64,000 nt of DNA from Tetrapyrgos nigripes (GCA_013368315.1 JAACJM010000310.1:1-64000), one strand, 5' to 3'; positions 23,960 to 35,652 are shown, counted from the stretch's first letter. Notes: generated from the sequence alone by a model not told the origin. A program made the numbers and translations.

Positions 23960-24905
23960 ACTAGACATTCAAAAAGTGTATGGATGTAGTACTAAAACCG
24001 CTATAACGAGAATCAGATAGTGAGTCATATCGTAAAATATCGTATCGTTTGCATTGATTGAAGACTGGTTGTAATTTGAAAGTAAGTAGATGCAGAGGCT
24101 GATTCAAATTGACTACTTACTGTCCCATTTCGTTCAATTGGCGAGTCACGCGTCACGTACCCCCAAAATTCGCGAAAAAATTTGGCCGTCACGCATCACA
24201 AAAAGCCATTCGCGAACTGCCAATATACCTTCCAAAACTGGCAATTTCTCTATCAAATTTCGCGAAATTTAGCGAAAAAAAGCTTCAGTCATGGCTCACA
24301 CAGAAGTTTTCGTGGTCCAAAAATTCACGAGGGCATGTCACGGTCACGATGCCCTCGCGAATTGAACGAAATGTACCATGTTTGGACGCATAGCGGACTT
24401 GTTTTCAAAGGCAGGTCCCATCATTTATAGAAGTCAACCTATTTCAAAAAAGTCCACTACTGTCACGCCAATGAGTCCGACGCCTTCAACGACAAGAGGA
24501 ACTTGAGAGGAACATCGCGCTCGCGCTTGACCTAGCTTCATCAAGAGTAAGTGTTTGGGTTAGATAAGCAGCGTCATCGTCATTTTGTCCTAGGCCTCCG
24601 AGTCTTTCGTTTTGCTTTCGTCCTTCTTCTCCAAGTCTCTCTCTCATATCCTTGTTCAAAAAGCCTGTCCTATTCCAATTGCCCCTTTCATACTAAGGCC
24701 ACCTTTCAAGATTATCGCAACGCTTCTCAATTCTGTCTAGTTGATAACTCGGAGGACGTTTCAAAATCAACCTCATTTTTCCAAAGTTGTCCAAGCGTTT
24801 TCTCAGTCTGGCGCTGGCTTCAACACTCGGTGTCAAGACATGCTATGTCAGTTGGCCCTTTGAGCCATGTTGAGACACGTTCGTCAACGATTATGATCGT
24901 TGGTG
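23960..24905. repeat. Duplicated segment V, copy 2
   Basis: Collinear with 14200-14790 and sharing the same ordered phrases, including the dispersed block at 23995-24055 and GACATGCTATGTCAG (24837-24851). It contains the MITE at 24116-24373, which is absent from copy 1. Short frames are present but not conserved between the copies. Confidence 0.6.
24116..24373. mobile_element. Tc1/mariner-type MITE (258 bp) with TA target duplication
   Basis: The inverted ends share CATTTCGTTCAATT followed by (G/C)GCGAG. The left end has about ten extra outer bases (CTTACTGTCC). TA flanks both ends (24114-24115 and 24374-24375). The collinear copy of this segment at 14340 reads GACTACCATGC without the insertion, an exact empty site. 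The interior is rich in TTCGCGAA-like motifs and has no coding capacity. Confidence 0.75.
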
Positions 24906-26112
24906 AGTATTTCAAGGGTTTCAACTTCAACGCCGTTTTCGCAAGCGCTTTGTAGGGCTGTGTCTATTTCTCCTCTCGAATGTGGTTATTTTTCGGGGTC
25001 CGCATCGATATTGATGTCAACATACGCATACTCCGGTCTGAGCGTGCATCCTATAACCAGCTATGGTAAGCCAAAGACCCACTGTCAAGACTTCCTACCG
25101 AGTTTGACCTCGAATATTCATAAATCTTATGATTAGGATGCGTGTGGAACTCTGCTGATGGTCGACTCGTCGTGGACCTTCCGGGCTTGTGCACGGCCAT
25201 TTTATCATGGGCCAGGACATTTCTTCAAGAGAGGACGACGATATTACATATATCCGGAGCAGCCGTTGGGTAGAAACCTATCAAGTCACGAGAAATTGGG
25301 ATGTCGGGATCTAGAATGTTGAGGATTCGTGGTCGGTAATGCCAGGAATGCAGGTGGACAATTTTTGGACGAGGTTAGGATAAGGCGGACAGTTGGAGAT
25401 TGGTTGGACGCGCGACGTTGAGAACAGACAGATCGTGAGTTTGCTTTCATCTTATCATGCCGTATGTAGCTAATCTGAATCATTTTTCTAGTGCAGTGCG
25501 CATTACCCTTGGTGGCGCCGAATCCATCAGGAAACTGTCCAAAAAGGTTGCGCATGGTTGTAGGCGGTTGTACAACCGATACAACCCCGAAACTTCACAG
25601 CCCTACAACATTCCCACAACCTAATATTTTGAGGAACATTATAGAAGTCCTTTCGACAAAATTTTGTATGTATTCGCTCTAGTGCAACAATATCTTTGTA
25701 TTTCATTATCCTAACGTACAAATCTACCCTAAAAGTGCCAAGGAACGAAAGATACAGAGGTGCCAAAAGTCGAGGAGTCCTGTCGGCAACCAAAAAACCC
25801 ACGGTAACCCCTCAATGAAATCGGGCCATTTCCTGATGTCGTTTATGTATTGTCATACTTGAAGTTGAAATATACTCGTGGGCCAATGCTTAATTTCATT
25901 GTTTGCTTGTATCCTCAAGCGACTATTTTTACACTTCGTCTGAGTTCTCGCGTCGGCCGCTTGCTCACTATTCTTGTCCCTTCTGGGAGGCGTCCAATGG
26001 AAGCGCTGGCCAAATTAGGAACATTATGCTTGACATTCGGCATGATGCGTGTTGATCAAACGAGCTTCTCGTTCTAGTCAATACAAACATTCCCTTGCCC
26101 ACTACCATCACC
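24906..26112. other. No recognisable gene
   Basis: Small frames only. A 91-codon minus frame at 25527-25802 has a CXXXC motif but no identifiable family. This interval separates the duplicated block from the DUF6535 gene and should include that gene's promoter in the last few hundred bases. Confidence 0.35.
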
Positions 26113-29100
26113 ATGAGTAAGTCAGCATCGCCGACCGACACCTCATCCCCTCCTCACCTCGCAATATCCCAAAGAACTCCAATTCCTCCGAACATTCCTT
26201 CAGTTGTACAGAGCAGTATGGAGGATACACATACCCTGGCAGGGATGAGACGGGGTCAGCCCACTGGAAACAGCTTTGATGAAGCAGCAGACAGTGGAAA
26301 TGGGGGTCAGGGAATTCGTGATGGTGAATCTGTCGCTAGATGCTAACAGTTGGTCAACGGTACTGATTGTCACACCTGGAAGTCGACTCGTCTCACTCTG
26401 TTCCCACCGACGCTGCCAACGTCCCGAAGAAGCTAGAGTCCGCCGCTGGTTTTGATGAAGAGATAGACCCGGCCATTGCACTGTCGGGTCAGCCTGGTAC
26501 AAGCGACAACAGTTTTCAGCGTTCCTTGAAACATACTCGTACTGAGGTAGACGCCGGTGGCACTTCCAGTGGTATGCTTTGTCTTTCTCTAGTGGACGTA
26601 TACCTGCATACTAACCATCCTTCCAGTCAGTCGTAACTCAATCAAATTGCAGTCTTTCTTTGTGGCGAACAAATGTATGTAATGTCCTCGACTCTTTCTT
26701 TTGTATCCATGACCATTGTATGTAGCCAATGAGAGGCTTTTGTGGTGCAAATCAGATAGGTGTCAGAGCCAAGGTTAGTAACACGCACTCTCATGATGTT
26801 CGTTCTTTACTAACTTGGCATCATCAATCAGGCAGCGGTGACCGGATGACGAACGCGTCTCATCAAGATGACAGTCAGAAACCAGACCATATCTATGTGG
26901 ACAGTGAGTAATGCTAGCCTTCTGTTGAGGAAAGCTTAGCTGACAACAATAATTCCAGACACCATTGGTGGGATTGGTCATGATCTGTCCACCTCTCCAG
27001 TACATGAGTCAAACAGAGGTGAGATTTGATGCTATTCTCTCTTTTACAAGTTGTTGCTGACAGCTGACAGCTTGGGCAGAATATAAGAGTGGGACAGATG
27101 ATTTGTATCAGAACACCCCTCCCCTGCAAAACATGAAAAGCCCAAAGTCATCTGGTTATGGGGGTACAGGAAACCAACCACACCCAACTTGCCAACCTAC
27201 AGCCTTGAACCAATTTATGATGCAATCAGAACCTCAGGCATCATCATACAGTGGTGAGTCATTCCTGATAGGGCTATGAGTGCTGGACTAATCAACTTTC
27301 TCTCAGACAACAGGAACTATGACTACACTAAAAAGTATCCTGCAGACAAGTTTGGTAAAGAGGTTGGCAAAAAGGCTCGGGTCTGGAAGGTTTACTTGGA
27401 TGAGGCCGAGGAATTTGACAAGGAAATGTTGACTGGGTTCAGAGATACACTTGATGCTCTACTGGTGTTTGTGAGTGCCATTGCATCTCTAGAGAATGCA
27501 CCATTGACTCATGTACTAGGCAGCACTCTTTTCTGCTGTTGTAACATCCTTCATAATCTCTGCTGTTGAATCTCTCCAACCAAATTACAGTCAGATCACA
27601 GCTATGCTCCTGGTTGAGCAAAACCAGCTTCTTCGTGCTGCTGGGAATACCACTGCTATTGACAATGTGCAAACTGCATCTGTCAACCTGGACAGCACTG
27701 ATGTGAGCACCACTGATCTATGGATCAATGGTCTCTTCTTCAGCAGTTTGTCATTGTCATTGGCTACAGCTCTCCTCTCTGTGCTTGTCAAGCAATGGCT
27801 TCAAGCATATTCCTCCTCCCTACCCACTGGTAATGCTCGTGAGCATGCCAAGATACGCCAATTTCGATACTCTGGACTCACAGATTGGAAAGTCCCACAA
27901 ATCATTGGAACTCTTCCAATCATCCTTCATGCTTCCCTTGGTCTATTCATGGCAGGCTTCTCATTGTATGTTTCAGAGCTTTGGCCCTCACTGTGCTGGA
28001 TAGTCATCTCTGTCACTGCTGTCTCCTTCCTGGTGTATCTGGGGAGTATTGTCATTCCAGTCATTGTCACTATTCAATGTCCATACAGAATCCCACTACT
28101 TTTTGTCCCTCTCAATTTCATTTTCTTTCCTCTCCAAATTGGCAAATACCTTTGGATCAGATACTGTTGGGGGCAATGGTGGTTAGAGTGGCCCTCTCTT
28201 TCTAGTAATTCCATACAAGCTGCAGAAGCCACATTTCTGAAGCCCAATGGTCCTCATATTCTACATGATCAATGGAACATATCCCTTCCCCATAACCCAT
28301 ATACTAGTCATCACTCTATCCTGGCTGACTGCATCAAATGGCTACAATCCCTGCAATCAAATGATTCAATGCAGGACATTGTAGGTCAGGCTCTGCATGG
28401 AATTGTTCAGGAGCACATCATTAGAGGGGACAATGGGAAGCTGCGATATTTTCTTCCAGCTCTGAAGTGCTACATGGACAACCTTGACTTGAAATTGATT
28501 CTGAGCTGGATATTGAGCACACCTCGAATTGGAGATGAAGAGTATAAATCTAAACTCTGTACATCTCTGTGCACAGAGTGGGAAAAGGCTCGAGCAAAGT
28601 TTCGTGGCTTTCCTCGAATGGAATTGAAGGGTCATCTGATAGATGAAGCTTTTCGTAGAAATTTGCATCATGTAAAATCCCTGATTGCAATGGGGGCAGA
28701 TGTTAATGCTCAGGGAGGGTACTATGGGGTTGCATTGCATCCAGCAGCAGCTGGGGGACACCTGGAGATTGTCAGATATCTTGTGGAGAACAGAGCAGAT
28801 GCTAAAGCTGAGGAAGGGTACTATGGATTTGCATTGCAGGCAGCAGCAACTGAGGGACACCTGGAGATTGTCAGATGTCTTGTGGAGAAAGGAGCAGATG
28901 TTAATGCTGGGGGCAGGAACTTTGGGTTTGCATTGCAGACAGCAGCAGCTAAGGGACACCTGGAGATTGTCAGATATCTTGTGGAGAAAGGAGCAGATGT
29001 TAATGCTGAGGGAGGGCACTATGGGTTTGCATTGCAGACAGCAGCAGTTTATAGACACCTGGAGATTGTCAGATATCTTGTGGAGAAAGGAGCAGATGTT

Positions 29101-29307
29101 AATGCTGAGGGAGGGCGCTTTGGGTTTGCATTGCAGGCAGCAGCAGCTATTGGACACCTGGAGATTGTCAGATATCTTGTGGAGGAGAAAGGAGTAGATG
29201 TTAATGCTCAGGGAGGGGAATGTGGATCTGCTCTCAACGCAGCATATGCTTACGGTCATAGTGAGATTGCTGCATATCTGGAAACTCAAGTAGTTACCTG
29301 TAAGTAG
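26113..29307 (+). CDS. DUF6535 transmembrane protein with C-terminal ankyrin repeats
   Basis: A multi-exon gene. A Ser/Pro-rich, probably disordered N-terminal part (ATG at 26113) runs through several small exons. The conserved domain starts near 27310 with NYDYTKKYPADKFGKEVG and ARVWKVYLDEAEEFD. Clear introns are 27252-27306 and 27471-27519; the second splices LLVF to AALFSAVVTSF. The DUF6535 part has four membrane spans (ALFSAVVTSFI, LFFSSLSLSLATALLSVLV, IIGTLPIILHASLGLFMAGF, WIVISVTAVSFLVYLG) and the motif VKQWLQAYSS. After a soluble linker, five 33-residue ankyrin repeats (about 28696-29190) read GADVNAEGG..LEIVRYLVEK, plus a final partial unit. It ends at TAG 29305. Early exon limits are uncertain. 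Its function is unknown; the layout suggests a membrane-anchored sensor or scaffold. Confidence 0.8.
28696..29190 (+). repeat. Near-identical 99-bp ankyrin-coding repeats
   Basis: Five consecutive 99-bp units code for one ankyrin repeat each. Blocks such as CACCTGGAGATTGTCAGATA are identical in nearly every unit. Differences cluster in a few codons (GG..YYG/NFG/HYG/RFG and the following ALQTA/ALHPA segment). A 3-bp expansion adds one Glu in the last unit. Confidence 0.85.
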
Positions 29308-29861
29308 ATGTTTAATAATATTAAGGGCCCTGGCAGGGTCCAGACAGGGTTGCTTTTAGGATTATGTATGTGTAAAGGACGGCCTAGGAAATAAAGATCA
29401 AGAGAGTAATGCACGAACAGCAATCATGTCACCTCGCAGACACATGATACTATCACTACAGGTCTGTCACCTTCAACAACTACACGTAACTTGTGTTGTG
29501 TATTAGACCAAGACAGATGTGTATGCTAAATGTAATTTTGAAAAAAATCTAATTAACCTCCTTCCCAACACCATCCCATCCCCCAAACACTCCAAGCCCA
29601 CTCTCCACCACCTGCTCATGCCCCTCCTTCCTTGTCTCCTCCACTGTCCAATGCTCATACCCCAAACTAACCCTCTTCCAATCAACCACACTCCAAAACT
29701 CTTTAATCCAAGCCTCCTTGCTCCATACACCATAACCAGCACTTGTCCATGTGTGTTTGTGGACAGAGAGACAGAAGAGGGGGTAGAGGGTTTCACCAAT
29801 GTTGAGACTGGAGGAGAGGCCTAGGGTGTTATTGCTGCTGGGAGGAGAGGGGTTTTTGGAC

Positions 29862-30401
29862 CAAGGGGTACCCACTTTCTTACTGCCGGACATCACCTTC
29901 ATTTTTGGTCATAAGGCCTGACCCCCTCCCCTCCCTCCCCCCTCTCCTTCCTTTTATGGAAGGTAGTATGTAAGCAAAAGTTACATAAGCTTACCTCATC
30001 TCCCCAACCCCATCATCAACGCTCTTTTGACTCATATTTTACTGCACTAAAAGTGTGTATACATGCTCTTTTTGTCCCTATTTAGATTGTACATATGCTG
30101 ACCTGCATTTTTCTTACACTTACTGCCATGATGTCATGCAGTACAAGTCATATGGTTGCAAGGGAACGGTCCAGCCTCCTTCTAGATTTGGTTTCTCAGC
30201 TAACAGAATGAGCCTAGATGCTGTTTTTGTCTTCATTTTATGCTTTTAGCAAGTCTTGTACTGAATGGAAGGCTCTTACAGGTCATCCAAGTGCTTATTA
30301 CATAGCATGTCACTTTGGGTCATAAGGACCCCTACACCCCCCCCCTCCCCCCAAGGTGATGTCAGGTATTAAGGTTGTATTAAGGTTCTGGGTACCCCTT
30401 G
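29862..30401. mobile_element. hAT-type MITE, family M2 (540 bp)
   Basis: The terminal inverted repeat is CAAGGGGTACCCA, and TTTTGGAC is duplicated on both sides (29854-29861 and 30402-30409). A second inverted pair, GACATCACCTT, lies inward at 29889 and 30353-30363. The related gene copies at 12270 and 18400 read straight through this point (..GGTTTGGACATAGTC..), giving an empty site. There is no coding capacity; C/T-rich runs are near both ends. Confidence 0.85.
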
Positions 30402-30557
30402 TTTTGGACATGGTCATAGTGTAATGGTCAGACTGAGATAAAGTCTTTTGATATCTTGGTGTTAAAGCAGTGTTGTTCAACCCAAGATCCATGTTGAAAG
30501 CACTTGCATTTTGGGGAGTGGTTTTGTCAAATAGCAAGGTGGGGATCGTGTTTTCCT

Positions 30558-31122
30558 TAGGGCTCCTATTGGATTGGATGATCTGGCGCCATCTGAGCAA
30601 TTGCTGCTTTGGATTCAGATGTGGATGGTGCTTCTCTTCCTCTATCAACTGACAGATGGCATCCTACCAATCTGAGGATGATCTGTGAATGGGTTAGGAG
30701 CGTGCAAATTCTTCATTGTTGGCAAATTTTGACCAGTCTCAGGCTTTCCCAAGGTACTGTATAGTAACTCACATCTCATTTTGGTTTTATTTTTTAATCT
30801 GCAAAGTGACCTGCGATTTTAATGGTAGTCTACTTAGCATGAGAACATTCTTCCTTGAAGCACTGAAAGCAACTGAGAGACTCTGTAGTATGTACCCAGT
30901 GATTTTCATAATTAAAATAAGTACTCTACTTCAAAGCATAGAATTGAACAAAAATACTTGAAAAAAAAGCACAGAACAAGACTCTGAGGCATCATACAGT
31001 GGAGGTGCATCAAAGCTGCACTCATCCAGTGATCATCCATCAGATGCGGATTGGACTTTTTTAGACCACAATCCGAGCAAATGGCATCCAAATCTGACCC
31101 AATCCGATCTGATAGGAGCCTA
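30558..31122. mobile_element. hAT-type MITE, family M3 (565 bp)
   Basis: The ends are TAGGGCTCCTATTGG and, inverted, TAGGCTCCTATCAG. GTTTTCCT is duplicated at 30550-30557 and 31123-31130. Inside, GGATTGGATGATCTGG and CAGATGTGGATGG-like motifs repeat near both ends in opposite orientation. The other two gene copies lack the insertion at the equivalent site (..ATCATGTTTTCT..). No coding capacity is seen. Confidence 0.85.
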
Positions 31123-31402
31123 GTTTTCCTCAGCCAAGGATGGGGTTGAAGTGTGTATGAAATGAGGGTGAAGAAGGTGGAGGGGATGATTTGAGGGGTT
31201 GTTAGATGCAGAGATGCCAGAGGCAGGAGAAGAAGGTGATTTTGGTGTCAGTGCAGGTGTAGGCAACATGTTTGCTTCACTTTTGCCTTCATAATCCTCA
31301 TTTTCCCCTTCATACCATTCAATCTTCTCCCCAGTAATCATCTCAGCCAACTCCTCTGTCCACTCCACTCCCCATCAACAACTCTTTTGGATGCGCCAAA
31401 AG

Positions 31403-32164
31403 TGTCAGAAATCCTTGCCTCAGCCACCTTTGGCACATGCTGTACCCATACACTCCTTCATATTTCCATATCTGTCACTCTTACATTATTCACTGCCTAA
31501 GCCCAGAAACCTTCAGAGGGTTTTTTGATTATACCTATGTGCGTCCCCACCCTATTCTATTTCCGTTTCATTTATTATGTCAATTATTCATTCTGTTCAT
31601 TGCTCCACATCTATATTTGTTTATTCTATTCACCATTTGAGACTTGCAATCATCTAGTATATTAGTTATAGGAGCACCATAGTTAGTTGTGGAGTCTTGA
31701 TACAGGAGGTGGTTTCACTACTCGTATATAGGTAGTGTTCTCCTGTACTCAAGCCTCAGAATTGATCTTGTTGTTGTTTCCTCTCATTCTTCTTTGCTTG
31801 TTCCACATTGTGAATTGAGGGAGACATGCACTACACTTGTGCGTGGTGAATCTAGTCGGACGACTCTCTCAGGAGTCATGGTTGTCTCGTATCCTTTATA
31901 GGGATTTTTGTTCTACATTCACCATCCATCGTTGTTCTCCTTGGTCTAGTTCTTTGCTGTCATCTTGGTTGCTGTACAGGCATGTAGATTGATCCACCAG
32001 CAGCTCAGATCTTTGGTCTCATAGACTTAGGGTCAGTGGGTGAGTAGTGTCACTCCCTCTCGCTGAAGCCACCCCTAGCTTCCAGACTCCTCCTGGGGCA
32101 TTCTTGCCTCATCAATGAGCCCATTCAGCATTGAGAGGTTAGCCTGGCTTGAGGGTTCGTGACA
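31403..32164. mobile_element. Solo LTR (762 bp), TGTCA..TGACA ends
   Basis: The sequence begins TGTCAGAAATCC and ends GGTTCGTGACA, with inverted TGTCA/TGACA termini. AAAAG is duplicated at 31398-31402 and 32165-32169. Removing it restores continuity of the SOD-fold gene copy (..GGGACACTTTT joined to GGCGCATCC..). No internal retroelement sequence is present, so it is a solo LTR, probably Ty3/gypsy. Orientation was not determined. Confidence 0.85.
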
Positions 32165-32955
32165 AAAAGTGTCCCTGGCCCAAATGTCAGTATGACAGCT
32201 GTGTTTCCAGCAGTGTCAGTGATGAACCAGATGTGGCTGTTGGTAAACATGCCCATGGCAGCTGCAGAAAAGGCAGACTTGAGTTGGGCAAGGGAGCTGT
32301 GTTGTAAGTGGATTTGGGTGAGGAGGTTGGGGTAAATGAGGTGTTGGTGGGGGCAGGTGTTTGGGGAAGGGGGGGAGAGCTGTGAAAGGACAAAGTAGTA
32401 GTTGAGGGAATGTAGTTGAAGGTGAGGACTGTTTGGAGGCAGTCCAGATGATGGTGTCAACAATAGAGAGGCCTTTTAGTTTGGTGTCTAGAGAAACTGT
32501 TAGTAGAATTGTTCAGATAACAGTAAAAGATGTATGACTTCTTCATTCAGCCTCTGCAAAAAACCCTGCTGGTAGTCCACTGTGATGACCTTGTATGCAG
32601 GAGGTGGCAAAAAGTTGGCCAAGCCTTGGTCAACATGTGTGTGCAGTGGGGGAATGTCATAGAGAGCATGTCTGCCAATCAAGCTGCTTTTATAAGAGCA
32701 TCTTGAAAAACAACAATGATGTGTCCACTTGAATTTCATCATCAACATCTGTCCTCAGTATCAACTGCACAACAGTATAGGTATACATGATGAGCACTTC
32801 AGCAACTGATGTAAGCTGTCTTTACTGTCTCCCTCTCTCCTACTACTTTGATAAATAGCAGTCCCTGGCTACCTCCACACATCTACAATACATTGGAGGT
32901 AATCTATGTGCTACATCTTGTCTTCTCTCTCCAGGCCCAGATTCTACGCTAGCTT

Positions 32956-34136
32956 TTGGCAGTTACCAACCTATCACCTATCACCACCAGACTCCAAAGA
33001 CAACGAAGAGATCACTACTTTGCAAACATCTTCCAACAAGAGGACTTCAAATACAGTACTGTGGAGAGGTTGAAACAGTCAAAAGGTATCTTTCATCTAG
33101 CAATTATCTTTACCCAGGAACTCTACCAGCCAATAAACAAGCCCTTATGGTGATGGACATCTTCCTCATCTCTTGATGTCTACTTTCCCCAATGGATGCT
33201 GACTTTTGTGCATAGTTTATCAAAGTGATTCACATGCAAGGAACACCTGGTTTCCATGCCCTTGCCCATTATGACAAAGTAGAGTGGTGTTCTATTCTAA
33301 CAAATCCAAAAACTAATGATAACTTTTCAGCAAACAGGTCAAAGTCATATTGTTTTTGTGTAGTGAATACGAAGCCTGAAATTATGGTGAAGCCTAGTGA
33401 TCAGGCTGATTCTTGTCCAGGATTCTGTCTGATTTGTACAAGTGGCATCAGGAAGAGTTGGTATATGTACAAGACAATCACTCAAAAGTCAGTGGAAATG
33501 TCACACCTTATCCTACCAAAGATGTACCTTCTGCATCACTAGCAGACAGTGCAGCTTCTCATCCCCCCAAAAAAACCCTCAATTCCCACAACTATGCTGC
33601 CACCAAGTCAAACACAGTCTGCCCAGGGACTGAGAGAGACCACAAAGCAAAGCATGAATCGTTCTGACAAGGAGTCTCAAAGTCAGAATGTTTTGGTTGC
33701 CTCTTCATCTTGGCCTCGTTCCCCTTCACTGCAGACTCATCCTGACACATGCAATCACAGTGTAAACAGTCATGCAAGCAGTGGCTCTGATCATATGACT
33801 GACAAGCGTGAATCTTGGAATGATTCTTGTGATGCACTGATTCACCATGACAGTTTGACTTGTACATGCAGTGAGTGTGGTGCCAGAGAACAAGATGACC
33901 ATGACAAGCACTGTGACTGTCAGGACAGGGAAAGAGATAGGGACAGGGACAGAGAGAGGGACAGAGATAGAGATAGAGACCATCATGATGATCGCCATAG
34001 AAGAGATGAAACTGATGGGGATTGTGAAAGTAGGAAAGAACAAGAAAGTGTTGAGATGCCGAGCATGGGGTCGAAGGTGAATGACTCAACCAAAAACTAC
34101 CTTCCACTCAAGACGAGGTGTATAGTTCAGGGGTAG
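32956..34136 (+). CDS. Hypothetical protein with Arg/Asp repeat, gene model uncertain
   Basis: Plus-strand open segments can be chained from near 32956 to TAG at 34134. They include SDLYKWHQEELVYVQDNHSK (33430-33490) and a Ser/His/Cys-rich part with CTCSECG. They end in an Arg/Asp/Glu tract of RERDRDRD type coded by simple GAGATA/GGGACA repeats (33920-34000). No known domain is evident, and the joins between segments are guesses. The gene would be divergent from the SOD-fold gene copy, with start regions a few hundred bases apart. Confidence 0.3.
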
Positions 34137-34139
34137 GGG

Positions 34140-35647
34140 GATGCTAAAGCTCTCACAGTAGATCTAGAGGAACCAAATCTTCAAAGAAGAAGCAAAAGAA
34201 GTATAATTGAAGTCAAGATGAGATGGAGTAGCACTTCAACTGGGCAAAGACTAGTTCAGATGGGGGATAAAGGGTAAAAGGATATAAAAGGTAAGTGACA
34301 GAGAGGATTGGGATGTGGTAGAGGATGGGTAGAAGGATTGTAGACAATGGAGAAAGGATATGTGGGTGCCCTGTGGTGATACGCCAACAAATACACGGAA
34401 TGAAACTGGGGATGGACAGAAGTGGATGGTAATACACTGATTGAATAGGTGCAGCTACCTCTGAAGACAAACTAAGCACAGGACGAAGGTGAAAACAAAA
34501 CTGGCTCAGAATTGAAGAGGACTTAGTACACCTCTGCAAGGACCACACAATACAACAAGTGACTATACGAACACACCTCTGCAAGGACTGCACAATATGA
34601 CGAGTGGAATGTTTGGTAGGTAAAGACTGAGCACTGAGAAGATGAAGTTAAGTGGCTCAAGGGGTATGACGCCTCCCACTGAAGATGAACTGTAGACAAC
34701 TGCTTTCCACAGGAACAATACTCGTATTGCTGTTGCACTGTATCTGTATGAAGGCAGTTACAAGTGGTTGTTGTATGATAAGGTAATCAAAGTGTGCTTT
34801 TACAGTCAGCCACACAATTAGCTAAGTACTATATAGTAGTTTACTATGGTCCATCAAGCCTCTGAGTCCATACATGGTTTGTAGGTAATTGTTGAGTGTT
34901 AGTAGGAGTCAGGGATTGTAATTACATGTTAAACACATCATCAATTGCAGTCCAGATGAGATATCTCTTGTCAGAAATCTGGTAAATGAACTGTTTTGTA
35001 TAGTAACCATATCCAAATGAAGGATAGTAAAGTCCAAGTGTGCTTTGATCAGCCTGGCACCAACTGGATTTAGGATAGAACTCTTGAGATGGAACTAAAT
35101 GAAAGCTTTCATCTGGAAAGACACCTGTTTGTGAGTCATTCTAGTGGACCAACTAGATGATTCATAGGTTCGATCACTTATATAGTGAGTTACACTACTT
35201 TGATTAGAAGTGCACAAAATAATGGGGTGCATGGCCAGGTGTTTACCTGCCATATCAGTGGGAACCATGGGCTGTTACAAGGTTCTAGTGGTAATGATAG
35301 GACACCCCTTCCTGCCCTGATCCTTCATGGCATTGGAGTGCAGTTGATGATGGATTTGAGAAATGGAGAAGAGGTGCCAATGAGGATGTGAGCAATGCAT
35401 TTCCTTTGTGTGTCTTTGTCATGAAACTCATATTTCTGTCCACTGAACGAGGTCATACTGCAGACAAGGATAGGTACGACAGACAGGGCAACACTGAGAG
35501 GCAGAGAAGAGAGTGAGATGGTGATGGTGATAATAGAGGTTCAGATAAGGTAGGTTCTAGGTCCAAAACCTCTGTTTCACATCTCACAATCTCATATGCA
35601 GCAGTCTGGAGAACAACATCAAGATGTGCAACCCACAGCGTCCTCGG
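34140..35647. other. No recognisable gene
   Basis: Only short frames. A duplicated phrase ACCTCTGCAAGGAC recurs at 34530 and 34577, with similar sequence after each. The stretch ends at the copia-C insertion site. Confidence 0.4.
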
Positions 35648-35652
35648 GCAAA

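Larger units (their letters stand above)
29549..32748 (-). pseudogene. SOD-fold mitoribosomal protein (mS42/RSM26-like), copy 3, split by three insertions
   Basis: This is the fullest copy of the SOD-fold gene. From 32748 it reads DIPPLHTHVDQGLANFLPPP and VITVDYQQGFLQRLNEEV, then after an intron DTKLKGLSIVDTI. Next come SSLAQLKSAFSAAAMGMF and SHIWFITDTAGNTAV with FGPGT (about 32170-32290), then ELAEMITGEKIEWYEGENED (31310-31370). It ends with NIGETLYPLFCLSVHKHTW and KEFWSVVDWKRVSLGYEHW. The last part aligns with the Fe/Mn-SOD C-terminus; in fungi such proteins are mitochondrial small-subunit ribosomal proteins. Frameshifts in the Pro-rich middle and three mobile insertions (29862-30401, 30558-31122, 31403-32164) show it is not functional. 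The family is inferred from remembered motifs. Confidence 0.65.

Noticed and set aside
28696..29190. Regularly spaced direct repeats that could be mistaken for a CRISPR array
   Set aside because: The whole 99-bp unit is repeated and codes for ankyrin repeats; there are no unique spacers.
28685..29197. 170-codon plus-strand frame with repeated RDTWRLSD
   Set aside because: Out-of-frame reading of the ankyrin-coding repeats.
28366..29289. 307-codon open frame antisense to the ankyrin repeats
   Set aside because: It is a shadow of the repeated 99-bp units on the other strand. The plus strand has the recognised DUF6535-ankyrin protein with fitting introns.
33592..34107. Antisense 171-codon frame rich in Cys/His/Tyr opposite the Arg/Asp tract
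   Set aside because: It arises from the simple GAGATA/GGGACA repeat on the other strand and has no recognisable domain.
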